Source: an uncultured Thermomicrobiales bacterium (GTDB lineage: Bacteria; Chloroflexota; Chloroflexia; Thermomicrobiales; UBA6265). From it: a DNA stretch of 60,577 nt. A model generated the notes under the pieces. It was not told the DNA's origin and made no database searches. It was given only the letters and a program-made list of their open reading frames with translations. The position numbers were made by a program, and so were the translations under genes. The stretch spans positions 1 through 60,577 of the forward strand of contig CADCWF010000296.1 of the NCBI GenBank assembly GCA_902806345.1, written 5' to 3'. This document shows positions 44,920 to 53,470 of this stretch, piece after piece; positions within the stretch are counted from its first letter, which is position 1; each line of letters starts with the position of its first letter.

Positions 44920-45026
44920 TCCCGCTCCCCTGTTGGACCCGGGGCGAAAGACCCCGGGCAGACATCACGAGGCCCCGTGAACGGGGCTGAGCACGGACGT
45001 CGCCCCCGTCCGCCCGACCTTCTCCG

Positions 45027-45149
45027 TCATCCTGAGCGACGCCGAAGGATCCCGCTCCGCCTCGGCCACCCACGGGCCATTGACGCCGCCACGGCGGATC
45101 CGCCTCCGATCCCCGACTCGAGATCCTTCGCCTGCGGGCTCAGGATGAC
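45027..45149. repeat. Inverted pair of repeat family D
   Basis: TCATCCTGAGCGACGCCGAAGGATC (45027-45051, split here as TCATCCTGAGCG plus ACGCCGAAGGATC) and GATCCTTCGCCTGCGGGCTC-AGGATGA face each other 70 bp apart in the gap between ATPase and permease. They could fold into one large hairpin in the operon message. Confidence 0.6.
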
Positions 45150-45155
45150 AGGGGG

Positions 45156-46691
45156 CTAGGCGAACTCCATCAGCCGGTCCTTGCTGACCGTCTCGCCGGC
45201 GAACTCGCGGGTGATCCGGCCGCGGCTGAGGACCAGGATCCGGTCCGACTCGGCGAGCACCGTCTCCGGTTCGGTCGAGAGGAGGAGGATCGCCACGCCC
45301 TCCGCCTTGAGGGCCTTGACCAGGTCGAGCACCTCGCGCTTGGCGCCGACGTCCATCCCCCGCGTCGGCTCGTTCAGGATCAGCACCTTCGGCCGTTTGG
45401 TGAGCCACTTCGCAAGGACCACCTTCTGCTGGTTGCCGCCGGAGAGGTTGCCGGCGTTCAGCAGCGGGTTGGCCGGCCGCACCCCCGTCCGGCCGACCTG
45501 CTCCCGCGCGATCGCCACCTCCGGCCCCGGCCGCAGGACCGGGCCGAGCAGGGTGTCGAGGTGGGCCAGCGAGATGTTCTTGTAGACCTCGTGGCGAGGG
45601 AAGATGGTCTTGCGGCGGTTCTCCGAGAGGTAGGCGATGCCGAGCCGCTTGGACTCGCGGGTGGTGCGCGGCCGGATCGGCTTGCCGTCGAGCGCGATCT
45701 CGCCCGCCGCCGGCACGACCTGGCCGAAGAGGGCGCGGGCGATCTCGGTCATGCCGGCGCCGAGGTTGCCGAAGAGGCCGAGGATCTCGCCGGCGTGGAG
45801 GTCGAACGAGATGTCCGAGAAGCTGCCCGGCGCCTCCAGCCCGCGCAGCGAGAGGACGGTCTTGCCCGCGGCCGGCGGTGGCAGATCGATGCCGGTGGCG
45901 GCGTAGCTCTCGGCCAGGGCGTCGGCGTCGCGGCCGATCATCAGCTCGATCAGCTTCGCCTTGGTCAGCCCCGCGTTCGCCAGGGTCGCCACCTTGCGCG
46001 AGTTCTTGAGGACCGTGATCCGGTCGGCGACGGCGAGCACGTCCTCCAGGAAGTGGGAGATGAAGACGAGGCTGGCGCCCTGCGCCTTGAGCCGCGCCAT
46101 CGCCGCGAAGAGTCGCTCCGACTCCGGCCCGGAGAGGGCCGAGGTCGGCTCGTCGAGGACGACGATGCCGGCGCCCGAGAAGACGACCCGGGCGATCTCG
46201 ACCATCTGCTGGGAACCGAGCGAGAGCGACCCCAACGGCGCCCGCGGGTCGACCTTCAGCCCGAGGGAACCGAGTTGCTCGGCGGCGGCGGCCCGCATCG
46301 CCTTCCAGGAGACGACGCCGCCGCTCGTCGGTTGGCGGCCGAGGAAGACGTTCTCGGCGATCGAGAGCTGGGGCATGCAGGAGAGTTCCTGGTAGATCAT
46401 GCCGACGCCGCGCGCCTTGGCCTCGGCCGGGGAGGCGAAGCGGACCGCCTCGCCGCGCAGCGCGATCTCCCCCTCGTCCGGGGCGTGGACCCCGGAGAGG
46501 ATCTTCATTAGGGTCGACTTGCCGGCGCCGTTCTCGCCGATCAGCCCGTGGATCTCGCCCGGGCGCAGGTCGAAGTCGACGTTGTCGAGCGCGGTCGCGC
46601 CGCCGAACCGCTTGGTGACCCCGCCGAGGCGCAGGATCGGCGCGTCGGCCGTGCTGGACACGGCGGTCGGCTCGGGGGCGAGGCTGGCCAT
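45156..46691 (-). CDS. Sugar ABC transporter ATP-binding protein (RbsA type), 511 aa
   Basis: Fused double ATPase of the CUT2 family. First domain: GENGAGKSTLMKILSG near residues 53-68 and signature LSLGSQQMVEIARVV. Second: GNLGAGMTEIARALFG and LSGGNQQKVVLAKWL. The length is standard. Upstream binding protein and downstream permease complete the importer. Start ATG at 46691 lies next to the family C repeat that fills the gap to the binding-protein gene. Confidence 0.95.
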   Translation of the reverse strand: MASLAPEPTAVSSTADAPILRLGGVTKRFGGATALDNVDFDLRPGEIHGLIGENGAGKSTLMKILSGVHAPDEGEIALRGEAVRFASPAEAKARGVGMIYQELSCMPQLSIAENVFLGRQPTSGGVVSWKAMRAAAAEQLGSLGLKVDPRAPLGSLSLGSQQMVEIARVVFSGAGIVVLDEPTSALSGPESERLFAAMARLKAQGASLVFISHFLEDVLAVADRITVLKNSRKVATLANAGLTKAKLIELMIGRDADALAESYAATGIDLPPPAAGKTVLSLRGLEAPGSFSDISFDLHAGEILGLFGNLGAGMTEIARALFGQVVPAAGEIALDGKPIRPRTTRESKRLGIAYLSENRRKTIFPRHEVYKNISLAHLDTLLGPVLRPGPEVAIAREQVGRTGVRPANPLLNAGNLSGGNQQKVVLAKWLTKRPKVLILNEPTRGMDVGAKREVLDLVKALKAEGVAILLLSTEPETVLAESDRILVLSRGRITREFAGETVSKDRLMEFA

Positions 46692-46703
46692 GGAACTCCC
46701 GCA

Positions 46704-46787
46704 GGGGAGAGGGGATAGCGAATAGGAGACCGATGCCGGCGGCGCCGACCGTCCTCCTATCCGCTATCCCCTACGCCCTATCCCCTA
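46704..46787. repeat. Intergenic hairpin repeat, family C, containing a stop codon
   Basis: GAGGGGATAGCGAATAGGAGA and TCCTCCTATCCGCTATCCCC (split from a longer text) form long arms. The final CTA provides the minus-strand TAG stop of the binding-protein gene (46785-46787). Confidence 0.7.
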
Positions 46788-47897
46788 GTACTGCATGTTG
46801 TCGTGCAGCCAGATGTAGCCGGCGGCGTTGTCGGCGGTGATCGGGCCGCCGTCGGTGCGGATGAACTTCGGCACCCCGCCCGGGGCCATGTCGGTCTCGG
46901 AGACGGTCAGGTAGCCGGCCCAGATGGCGCCGCCGTGGATGCGGCCGCTGGGGTTGATGACCGAGGCCAGGAGGCGGCCCTCCATGATCGCCTCGGAGGC
47001 GTTCTTCAGCCCGTCGACGCCGACCAGTTGGATGGCGTCCTGCTTGCCGGCCGCCTCGATCACCGAGGCCGCCGCCAGCGCCATGTCGTCGGAGTGGAAG
47101 AAGCCGCCCTTGACATCCGGGTACCGCTGGAGAAGGTCCTGCCAGAGGGAGGCGACCTGGTCGATCTCCCAGTCGCCGGGGGTCTCGTCGACGACCTCGA
47201 TGTTCGGGTACTGCTCGAGCATGTTGGCGAAGCCCTGGGCGCGGCCCTGGGCGCCGGTGTGGGCGAGGGCGCCCTGGGTGTGGATCACCTGGCCCTCGCC
47301 GCCGATGGCGTCGAAGAGCTGCTTGGCGACCGTTTCGCCCATGTAGATGTTGTCCGGCTCCAGGTAGGTCAGGTAATCGAAGGTCGCGAACTCCTCCGGA
47401 TCCTGGATCAGCCGGGTGTCCATGACGATCAGCGGCGTGCCGGCGGAGACGATCTGGGTCGCCGCGTCGACCAAGGCATCGGAGGCCGAGGGGTGGACGG
47501 CGACGAAGTCGAAGCCCTGGGAGGAGATCGTCTGCAGATCCTGGAGCTGCTTCTCGGTGCTGAACTCGCCGTCGAAGGAGGTCACCTCGACACCGAGGAG
47601 GTCGCCGAAGAACTTGGCAACGTCCATCCCGTGGGCGACCCAGGTCGAGCCTGCGCCGACCTCGGAGGTGGCAGCGGTGAACTGCTTGGCGGGCAGGTCC
47701 TCCGGCAGGAGGCCGAGCGAGGCGACGGCCGAGGCCGCCGAGGTGCCCTTGCCGACGCCGGTGGCCACCGCCAGGGCGCCGAGCATCGCGAAGCTGCCCT
47801 TGAAGGCGTCCCGCCGCTTGATCCCCTTCTTCAGGCGGTCGCCGATCAGCTCCAGTTCGAGCCCGGCCAGCGGGCCGCGCTGCGCGATATCTCCCAT
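46785..47897 (-). CDS. Sugar ABC transporter substrate-binding protein (RbsB/periplasmic-binding type 1), 370 aa
   Basis: Binding protein of the Rbs-type importer. ATG at 47897 has GGAGG 9 nt upstream. An unusually long polar N-terminus precedes the twin-arginine motif KRRDAFKGSF at 27-36 and its hydrophobic stretch; no lipobox. Two-lobe sugar-binding fold: FDFVAVHPSASDALVDAA, TPLIVMDTRL, HTQGALAHTGAQGRAQGF and GGFFHSDDMALAAASVIEAAG in pieces. Ends IWLHDNMQY. A TAT substrate with extended n-region is an inference. Confidence 0.92.
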   Translation of the reverse strand: MGDIAQRGPLAGLELELIGDRLKKGIKRRDAFKGSFAMLGALAVATGVGKGTSAASAVASLGLLPEDLPAKQFTAATSEVGAGSTWVAHGMDVAKFFGDLLGVEVTSFDGEFSTEKQLQDLQTISSQGFDFVAVHPSASDALVDAATQIVSAGTPLIVMDTRLIQDPEEFATFDYLTYLEPDNIYMGETVAKQLFDAIGGEGQVIHTQGALAHTGAQGRAQGFANMLEQYPNIEVVDETPGDWEIDQVASLWQDLLQRYPDVKGGFFHSDDMALAAASVIEAAGKQDAIQLVGVDGLKNASEAIMEGRLLASVINPSGRIHGGAIWAGYLTVSETDMAPGGVPKFIRTDGGPITADNAAGYIWLHDNMQY

Positions 47898-48205
47898 CGT
47901 TGTTTGCCTCCGTCGTGGACGTTCGTTGTCCGCGCCGGCGTCCATCGCCGGCGTTTCCGAGTGCCGCGGCCGCGGCCGCCATCGGGCCGGGGCGAACGAG
48001 GCCGAGGGTAGGGGGAGCGGGCGCGACCGAGGGACCGCGTGCGACGGCGGCCTCCGGGATTGCCCGCAGCATTGCGGGGTCGGGTCACCTCCGGGGCCGC
48101 CGGGAAGGCGGCTGGGGACGGGCACAGGCAATTCGGCGAGCGAAGTGCGCCGCACGGTAGCACAAGGTCGGGAGGTGGTCAACAGCGCCGTGCGACTGTC
48201 GTCTA
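47898..48205. other. Intergenic stretch upstream of the Rbs-type operon
   Basis: Probable promoter region of the minus-strand operon. I see no convincing operator; GTCGTCTAGTGGACG at 48198-48211 is weakly symmetric. No gene. Confidence 0.35.
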
Positions 48206-48388
48206 GTGGACGATTGGGCGGGGACGTTGACCGCAAGCGATGCCCCCGCTACCGTCTCCGCCAACCCGGGCGTTTCCTGGGGGCTACTGACGGCGGCGAT
48301 CGCGCTCGGCACGCGGCCGACGCTGCTGGTGGTGGTCCCGGTCTAGCGGCTGATGGTGCGGGGGCTGACGGCGGGGGCGGTGCGATAG
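48206..48388 (+). pseudogene. C-terminal remnant of a MalG-type sugar permease
   Basis: The frame reads ANPGVSWGLLTAAIALGTRPTLLVVVPV, an in-frame TAG at 48344, then RLMVRGLTAGAVR and a stop at 48386. This is the last membrane segment and tail of CUT1 permeases (W-LLxAAxxLxxxPxLLVxxxxQRxxVRGLTAGAVK), with the usual Gln codon CAG changed to TAG. All of the rest is missing. Confidence 0.6.
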
Positions 48389-48414
48389 GGACGGAGCACT
48401 CGCGGCACCGCCGC

Positions 48415-48470
48415 CGAGCCCGGCATTGCAGTGCCGGGCTGAGGCGACGAAGTCTCTCCGGGTCCGAGAC
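48415..48470. repeat. Palindromic repeat, family A
   Basis: GAGCCCGGCATTGCAGTGCCGGGCTGAGGC, then GACGAAG and CTCTCCGGGTCCGAGAC. The GCCCGGCA-TTGCAG-TGCCGGGC stem is perfect over 8 bp. Confidence 0.65.
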
Positions 48471-48542
48471 CGTGGGCAATCTGCGGCGGTATCCGCGAAT
48501 CGGGGTTGATGCACCACGAGGGCGGAGGAAGGGGGCGGGGCG

Positions 48543-49367
48543 GTGGCCGAGGAGCCGGGGGTCGAACTGGCGAAGATGACCTCGCCGCAGGCGGCGGCGG
48601 CGCTGGCGGCCGCCGAGGTCGCAATCGTCCCGGTCGGCGCCACCGAGCAGCACGGTCCGAACCTCAGCCTGGAGACCGACACCGCCATCGCCGACGCCCT
48701 GGCGCGCCGGATCGCGGCGGCGGTTTTCCCGCGGGCGGTCGTCACCCCGCCGCTGCCGTTCGGCGTCAGCCACCACCACCTGCGCTTCCCCGGCACCCTG
48801 ACCCTCTCGCCAGACACGTTCCAGGCGGTGCTCCTGGACTTGGCCGAGAGCCTGCGTCGCCACGGCGTGCCGCGCCTGTTCGTCGTCGACGGCCACGCCG
48901 GCAACCAGGGCGCGCTCGACGTGCTGATGACCAAGCTCCGCTTCGAGCGCGGCATCCCGGCCGCCTACCTCTTCCCCTTCGCGATCGCCGGCGACGCGAT
49001 CCGGGAGGGGGTCGGGAGCGAGCGCTGGGGCCACGCCTGCGAGGTGGAGGCGTCGCTCGGACTCGCCCTGCGGCCGGAGATCGTCCACGCCGAATCGCTC
49101 GAAGCGGGGGCGATCCTGCCGCCGCTGCTGCCGTTCGCCGACCCGCGGCAGCCGCACCGGATCGCGGCGCCGCTCTGGTTCGACGAGATCACCGCCAACG
49201 GCGCCCTCGGCGACGCCCGGCGGGCGAGCTCCGGTTTCGGCGAATCGGTCGCCTCGACGGTCGTCGCCCGGGCGGTCGCCTTCCTCGAGCGGTTCGTCGA
49301 GCTGGAGCCGGGCGACGACCGCTGGCCGGAGGCGGGCCCGCCGTCCGCTGCCTGGGGCAACGGCTGA
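48543..49367 (+). CDS. Creatininase family protein, 274 aa
   Basis: Metal-dependent amidohydrolase of the creatininase/MftE fold. VGATEQHGPNLSLETDT supplies E35, H37 and D46 as metal ligands; FGVSHHHLRFPGT follows; the usual NGHGGN reads DGHAGN. Related enzymes act on creatinine, cyclic amides in riboflavin/F420 pathways, or the mycofactocin peptide; no such partner is near. GTG start at 48543. Divergent from the Rbs-type operon. Confidence 0.88.
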   Translation: MAEEPGVELAKMTSPQAAAALAAAEVAIVPVGATEQHGPNLSLETDTAIADALARRIAAAVFPRAVVTPPLPFGVSHHHLRFPGTLTLSPDTFQAVLLDLAESLRRHGVPRLFVVDGHAGNQGALDVLMTKLRFERGIPAAYLFPFAIAGDAIREGVGSERWGHACEVEASLGLALRPEIVHAESLEAGAILPPLLPFADPRQPHRIAAPLWFDEITANGALGDARRASSGFGESVASTVVARAVAFLERFVELEPGDDRWPEAGPPSAAWGNG

Positions 49368-49451
49368 TACCGGCTTCGGGGCGGTGACTGCACGTATCCG
49401 GCCGAACGGCCCTCACCGCCGGATTTCGGGCCTGTTCGGTCGGATCCCGGT

Positions 49452-49742
49452 TCAGACCCCCTCGACCACCGTTAGGAAGTTGGTCCGGGCGTGGCCCTGG
49501 CGGATCGGCAGGATCTCGGCGTAGGCTGGCGAGGCGTGCCAAGCCTTGGCGGTGGCCAGGTCCGGGAACTCGATGACCACCACCCGCTGCGGCCACCAGT
49601 CGCCCTCCAGCGTCTCCGACCTGCCGCCGCGGACCAGGAAGCGGCCGCCGAAGGGCTCCAACGTAGCCGGCACCCGGCTGGTGTAGGCCGTGTACGCGTC
49701 CGGGTCGTGGACCTCGACGTCGACGATCACGTAGGCCGCCAT
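49452..49742 (-). CDS. DUF1330 family protein, 96 aa
   Basis: Small ferredoxin-like alpha-beta barrel protein. AAYVIVDVEVHDPDAYTAY at the start, GGRFLVRGG in the middle and the RVVVIEFPDLATAKAWHASPAYAEI block define the family. ATG at 49742 has AAGGAG 8 nt upstream. Function of DUF1330 is unknown; often near dehydrogenases. Downstream of a decayed hydroxyisobutyrate dehydrogenase gene. Confidence 0.9.
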   Translation of the reverse strand: MAAYVIVDVEVHDPDAYTAYTSRVPATLEPFGGRFLVRGGRSETLEGDWWPQRVVVIEFPDLATAKAWHASPAYAEILPIRQGHARTNFLTVVEGV

Positions 49743-49905
49743 CGCGCCGCTCCTTCCGCCTCGGCGGTCGCACGCCTGCTGCTCGTTGCCCGGACGATAG
49801 CCGATCGCCGCCGCCGCCGCTGGTCGCCTCCCCGACCTCCGAGCGGCAGGCATCCTCCTCGTCAACCTGACTGGAGGGAGGGGGCTCCCGCCAAGACGCC
49901 GCCCT

Positions 49906-50651
49906 TCATCTGTCGGGTTGAGACGGCGGGAGGGGAGTCATCGTCTTTGCTCGGGACGACGCGGGAGTGACCGCTCCTCGCTCCGTCAGCCCTGCCAGCT
50001 CCTCCATCGGCAGAGCGGCCGAGAAGTCCAGCTCACCCTCGCCGGTCGCGTTCGCGGCCACGGTCGTCGCGTGGATGGCCGCGGGAACCGGCATCGCCAC
50101 CCCCAGATCGTTGGCCAGCCCGAGGTCCCTCCGCATGAGCCCAAGGGTGAAGGCGGCCGGCCGGGAGGTCCGTCCAGAGGTGGTTACCGCCTTGGTCGAC
50201 ACGACCGGCGCTCTACGGCCGAGGAGCCGGCGGGCACGGCGCAGATCGCGGGCGGCTCCGGCCCGCCTTCTCGCCGAGCGTCACCCCCTCGTACAGCACC
50301 TGGACGACCCCTGTGAGGAGCGCGTTCGCGGCGACCTTCATCGCCGCCTGGCTGCCGACTGGGTCCTGGTGGCGGGTTGCCTTTGCGAAGGCGGCGGAGA
50401 CGGGCGCGTACCGCTCGAGGGCGGTGTGGCCGGAGCCGGCCATCACCGCCCCTCGACGGCCGCTTTGACGGAGCCCGCCACCAGCGGGTCGAGGACCGTC
50501 GCCCCGCCATTCCGCCGCGTCCGTCAGCCGCCGCGAGAGCGCTGGCGCCACGGTGCCGCAATCGACCAGGACCAGCCTGCTCCCCGGTCAGCAGGCCGTC
50601 CGCCGCAAGGTAGACCGCCTCGCTACCAAGCCGGTGCCCACCTGTGGGCAC
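49906..50651 (-). pseudogene. Decayed 3-hydroxyisobutyrate dehydrogenase family gene
   Basis: Homology runs through all three minus frames. Near 50620-50580: AADGLLTGEQAG. Then APALSRRLTDAA and, in a second frame, PVGSQAAMKVAANALLTGVVQVLYEGVTLGEKAG, which holds the catalytic-Lys helix. In a third frame, FTLGLMRRDLGLANDLGVAMPVPA and the final ELAGL helix. At least two frameshifts, and the whole N-terminal Rossmann part is missing because the PRC-barrel gene starts there. It is a clear pseudogene. Confidence 0.75.
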
Positions 50652-50657
50652 TCCGCC

Positions 50658-51224
50658 CTAGCCGGCCAGACGGCGCCCGCCGCCCGGCTCGACCACGTAG
50701 ACGAGGCGGTCGGGGACGGCGTGCGGCGCGGACCCCGTGGCGGCGCCGCCCTCCGCCACCACGATCAGGTCCTCCCCGATCGTCGCCACCGCCCCCCCCG
50801 CCACCTCGTGGTGCTCCTGGAGCGGGCCGGGCGAGACATCGAGCGCCAACAGGCGAAAGCTCTCCTCGCCGAAGCGGACGCCGGCGACGCTGCCGAGCGC
50901 GACCCCGGCCTCGGTGACAACCTTGCGCCCGACCAGACTGCCGAGCTCGACCAGTTCGTCGCGGCGGGCGCCGACGGCGAACTCGCTCCGCACCGCCGCC
51001 GCGTCGTTGATGGTGACGGCGTCCGGCCCGAAAGCGTGGACGTCGCCGACCTCGACCAGGCCGACCATCGTGCCGCCGAAGAAGCCGCCCTTGTGGACGG
51101 TGAACCCGACGATCTCTTTCCGCGCCGGGTCCAGATAGACCCGCTCGACGGCGCCGATCTCCGCCCCGTCGGCCAGACTGACGACCGTGGTGCCCTTGGA
51201 CAGCCGAAGACCGTGGCCGTTCAC
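50658..51224 (-). CDS. PRC-barrel domain protein, 188 aa
   Basis: Two PRC-barrel repeats: residues about 5-80 (VVSLADGAEIGAVERVYLDP) and about 95-170 (LVGRKVVTEAGVALGSVAGV), each a small beta-barrel seen in photosynthetic reaction centre H subunits, RimM and stress proteins. GTG start at 51224 with AGGAGG 7 nt upstream. No signal or membrane segment. The role is unknown; it may bind another protein or RNA. Divergent from the ssu operon. Confidence 0.8.
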   Translation of the reverse strand: MNGHGLRLSKGTTVVSLADGAEIGAVERVYLDPARKEIVGFTVHKGGFFGGTMVGLVEVGDVHAFGPDAVTINDAAAVRSEFAVGARRDELVELGSLVGRKVVTEAGVALGSVAGVRFGEESFRLLALDVSPGPLQEHHEVAGGAVATIGEDLIVVAEGGAATGSAPHAVPDRLVYVVEPGGGRRLAG

Positions 51225-51491
51225 GCCGTTCCTCCTGGGTGCTTGGGTTCGACGCGGGGCACCACGAACGATGCACGAGATGTGCCAGGAGGTCAAGCGG
51301 CCTACGCGACGCCCGGACCGGGTGCCCGAGAGGCTTCGGTGAGGGGGCGAGCGGCAGGCATCGGGGACGCCCGCGCGGGCGTCCCCCCCGGCTGTCGTCC
51401 ATGGCCGCACGAGCGCCCCGAGCGCGGCTCAGCGGGGAGCGGCAACGAGACGGCGGGCCCGGCGATCGAGCGGCCAGCGGCTGGGAGGGCC

Positions 51492-51549
51492 TTGACAGAA
51501 CCTCCGCTCGGTCCTATTGTCCATATTGTCCACTGATTTAATGGACAAT
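51492..51549 (+). promoter_or_regulatory. Promoter of the ssu operon with triple half-site operator
   Basis: A -35 TTGACA (51492-51497), 17-bp spacer and -10 TATTGT (51515-51520) form a good sigma-70-type promoter. The half-site TTGTCCA occurs at 51517-51523 and 51526-51532 (tandem 9-bp repeat TATTGTCCA) and inverted TGGACAA at 51542-51548, with 9 bp between the inner pair. A bound regulator would cover the -10. The same element precedes the sulfate-type binding protein gene and the YqeB-like gene. Confidence 0.75.
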
Positions 51550-51590
51550 GAGAGATGGGCGAGGATCGCCCGGAGGAGGAGCCCCCACCC

Positions 51591-52187
51591 ATGCCCGATA
51601 TCGTCACCGTCGGCGGCAGCCCGGCCAGCCCATCGCGCTGCGCCACCACCCTCGGCCACGTCCGCCGATCCATGGCCGGACGCGGCTTCACCACCGACGC
51701 GGTCGAGGTCCGCGACCTCGATGCCCAGGGGCTGGTCTGGGCCAGCTTCGACGAGCCGACCATCCGCACCGCCATCGACGCCGTCCAGGAGGCCCGCGCC
51801 CTAGTCGTCGCCACCCCCGTCTACAAGGCCGCCTACTCCGGCGTCCTCAAGCTGTTCCTCGACCTCCTGCCGCCCGGCTCGCTCGCCGACAAACCGGTCC
51901 TGCCGGTGACGACGGCCGGCTCGCTGGCCCACTGCCTGGCGCTCGATTACGCGCTCAAGCCGGTGCTCGCCGCGCTCGGCGCCCGCCACATCCTGCAGGG
52001 CGTCTGCCTGCTCGACTCCGACTTCGAGTACGGCCCGGACGGCGCCGTCGTCGCCCTCAACCCCGCCTCCGCCGAGCGGCTGCACCAGGCGATCGACGCC
52101 CTCGCCCAGCCGCTCGGCAAGCCGCACCCCCAGCCCCAGTCCGACCCCCTGGCCCCCGTCGCGATCCTCGAGGAGGTCCCGGCATGA
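51591..52187 (+). CDS. ssuE: NADPH-dependent FMN reductase, 198 aa
   Basis: Supplies reduced FMN to the sulfonate monooxygenase SsuD. Flavodoxin-like fold: IVTVGGSPASPSRCATTL (phosphate loop), ALVVATPVYKAAYSGVLKLFLDLLP (the SsuE-type flavin motif), and KPVLPVTTAGSLAH. ATG at 51591 follows GGAGGAGG after an 11-nt spacer. First gene in ssuEADCB, the same order as in E. coli. Its stop overlaps the ssuA start (ATGA). Confidence 0.93.
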   Translation: MPDIVTVGGSPASPSRCATTLGHVRRSMAGRGFTTDAVEVRDLDAQGLVWASFDEPTIRTAIDAVQEARALVVATPVYKAAYSGVLKLFLDLLPPGSLADKPVLPVTTAGSLAHCLALDYALKPVLAALGARHILQGVCLLDSDFEYGPDGAVVALNPASAERLHQAIDALAQPLGKPHPQPQSDPLAPVAILEEVPA

Positions 52188-53179
52188 CGCTCGCGTCCCG
52201 TTCCCTCTCCCGCCGTTCGACCCTGCTCGCCGTCGCCGCCGCCCTGGCCGCGTCCGCGGCGCCCCCGCTTGCCCGCCCTAGCGGCGCCCAGGGGGGCGGC
52301 AAGCTGCGGGTCGGCTTCCAGAAGGGCTCGGCCAGCCTGCTGGTGCTGAAGTCGCAGTCGGCCCTCGAGGAGAAACTGGCCCCGCTCGGCTACTCCGTCT
52401 CCTGGGCCGAGTTCACCTCCGGGCCGCCGCTGCTGGAGGCGCTCAACGCCGGCAGCCTCGACTTCGGCAGCACCGGGGCCCCGCCCCCGATCTTCGCCCA
52501 GGCCGCCGGCGCCGACCTCGTCTACGCCCTGGCCGCCAAGCCCTCCCCCCGGACCCAGGCGATCGTCGTCCCCGAAGGCTCCGCGATCGCCACCCCGGCC
52601 GACCTCGCCGGCAAGCAGGTGGCGGTCGCCAAGGGGTCGAGCGCCCACGCCCTCCTGATCTGGGCGCTGCGCTCGGCCGGGCTCGACTGGGACGCCGTCG
52701 AGCCGGTCTACCTGCAGCCGGCCGACGCCAAGGCCGCCTTCGAGGGCGGCGACGTCGCCGCCTGGTCGATCTGGGATCCCTACTACGCCGCCGAGGAGGC
52801 GGCCACCGGCGCCCGCACCCTGATCACCGACGAGGTCGCCGGCGCCCCCAACCGCTCCTTCTACCTGGCCGCCCGCCCCTTCGCCGAGGGTCACGCCGAG
52901 GCGCTCGCGGTCGTCCGCGACGCCCTGGTCGAGACAGACGGCTGGGCGGCGGGGCACCCGGCCGAGGTGGCGGACATGCTCGCCGAGCAGACCGGCCTCG
53001 ACGCCGCCGTCCTCCGCACCGTCGAGGCCCGCCGTGCCTACGGCCTGGAACCGGTGACGGCGGCGATCATCGCCGACCAGCAGGCGTTGGCCGACGTCTT
53101 CTTCGAGCTGGAGCTGATCCCGGAGCGGATCGACGTGTCGTCCGCCTTCGTCGAGCTGCCGGAGCCGGCGCAGGTCTGA
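52184..53179 (+). CDS. ssuA: Aliphatic sulfonate ABC transporter substrate-binding protein, 331 aa
   Basis: Binds sulfonates outside the membrane. Twin-arginine signal SRRSTLLAVAAALAASAAPPL (in part, from residue 9). LRVGFQKGSASLLVLKSQ, the GAPPPIFAQAAG loop, VAVAKGSSAHALLIWAL, and AWSIWDPYYAAEEA are the SsuA-type ligand-binding parts. Coupled to ssuE by ATGA overlap. A pair of inverted repeats lies between it and ssuD, which may lower expression downstream. Confidence 0.93.
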   Translation: MTLASRSLSRRSTLLAVAAALAASAAPPLARPSGAQGGGKLRVGFQKGSASLLVLKSQSALEEKLAPLGYSVSWAEFTSGPPLLEALNAGSLDFGSTGAPPPIFAQAAGADLVYALAAKPSPRTQAIVVPEGSAIATPADLAGKQVAVAKGSSAHALLIWALRSAGLDWDAVEPVYLQPADAKAAFEGGDVAAWSIWDPYYAAEEAATGARTLITDEVAGAPNRSFYLAARPFAEGHAEALAVVRDALVETDGWAAGHPAEVADMLAEQTGLDAAVLRTVEARRAYGLEPVTAAIIADQQALADVFFELELIPERIDVSSAFVELPEPAQV

Positions 53180-53188
53180 GCCAGGGTT

Positions 53189-53401
53189 CCCTCACCCCCC
53201 GCCCCCTCTTCCGCTGCGGCAGGAGAGGGGGAACCAGCCCCGTACGATCGCTCCCATTGCGAAACCTGCCCTTGTCGGGGTGTTGCGGGAGAGAGGGAAT
53301 CCCGGGTGATTGCCGCCAATCGCCAGTGGCCGGCGGACCTGAAGGCGGCGGACCGTGCTCCCCTCTCCAGCCGCGGCTGGAGAGGGGCTGGGGGTGAGGG
53401 A
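53189..53401. repeat. Inverted pair of repeat family B inside the ssu operon
   Basis: CCCTCACCCCCCGCCCCCTC (53189-53208 region) and GAGAGGGGCTGGGGGTGAGGG (ending 53400) face each other 150 bp apart in the 291-bp gap between ssuA and ssuD, and the inner CCTCTCCAGC-GCTGGAGAGG forms its own hairpin. Such a structure could stabilise the ssuEA message or attenuate ssuDCB. Confidence 0.65.
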
Positions 53402-53470
53402 GTCTCGGCCGCAACCGCCCCCTGAACCCAACATCCACACAACACTTGAACGAAGGAGTACCTACCCACC

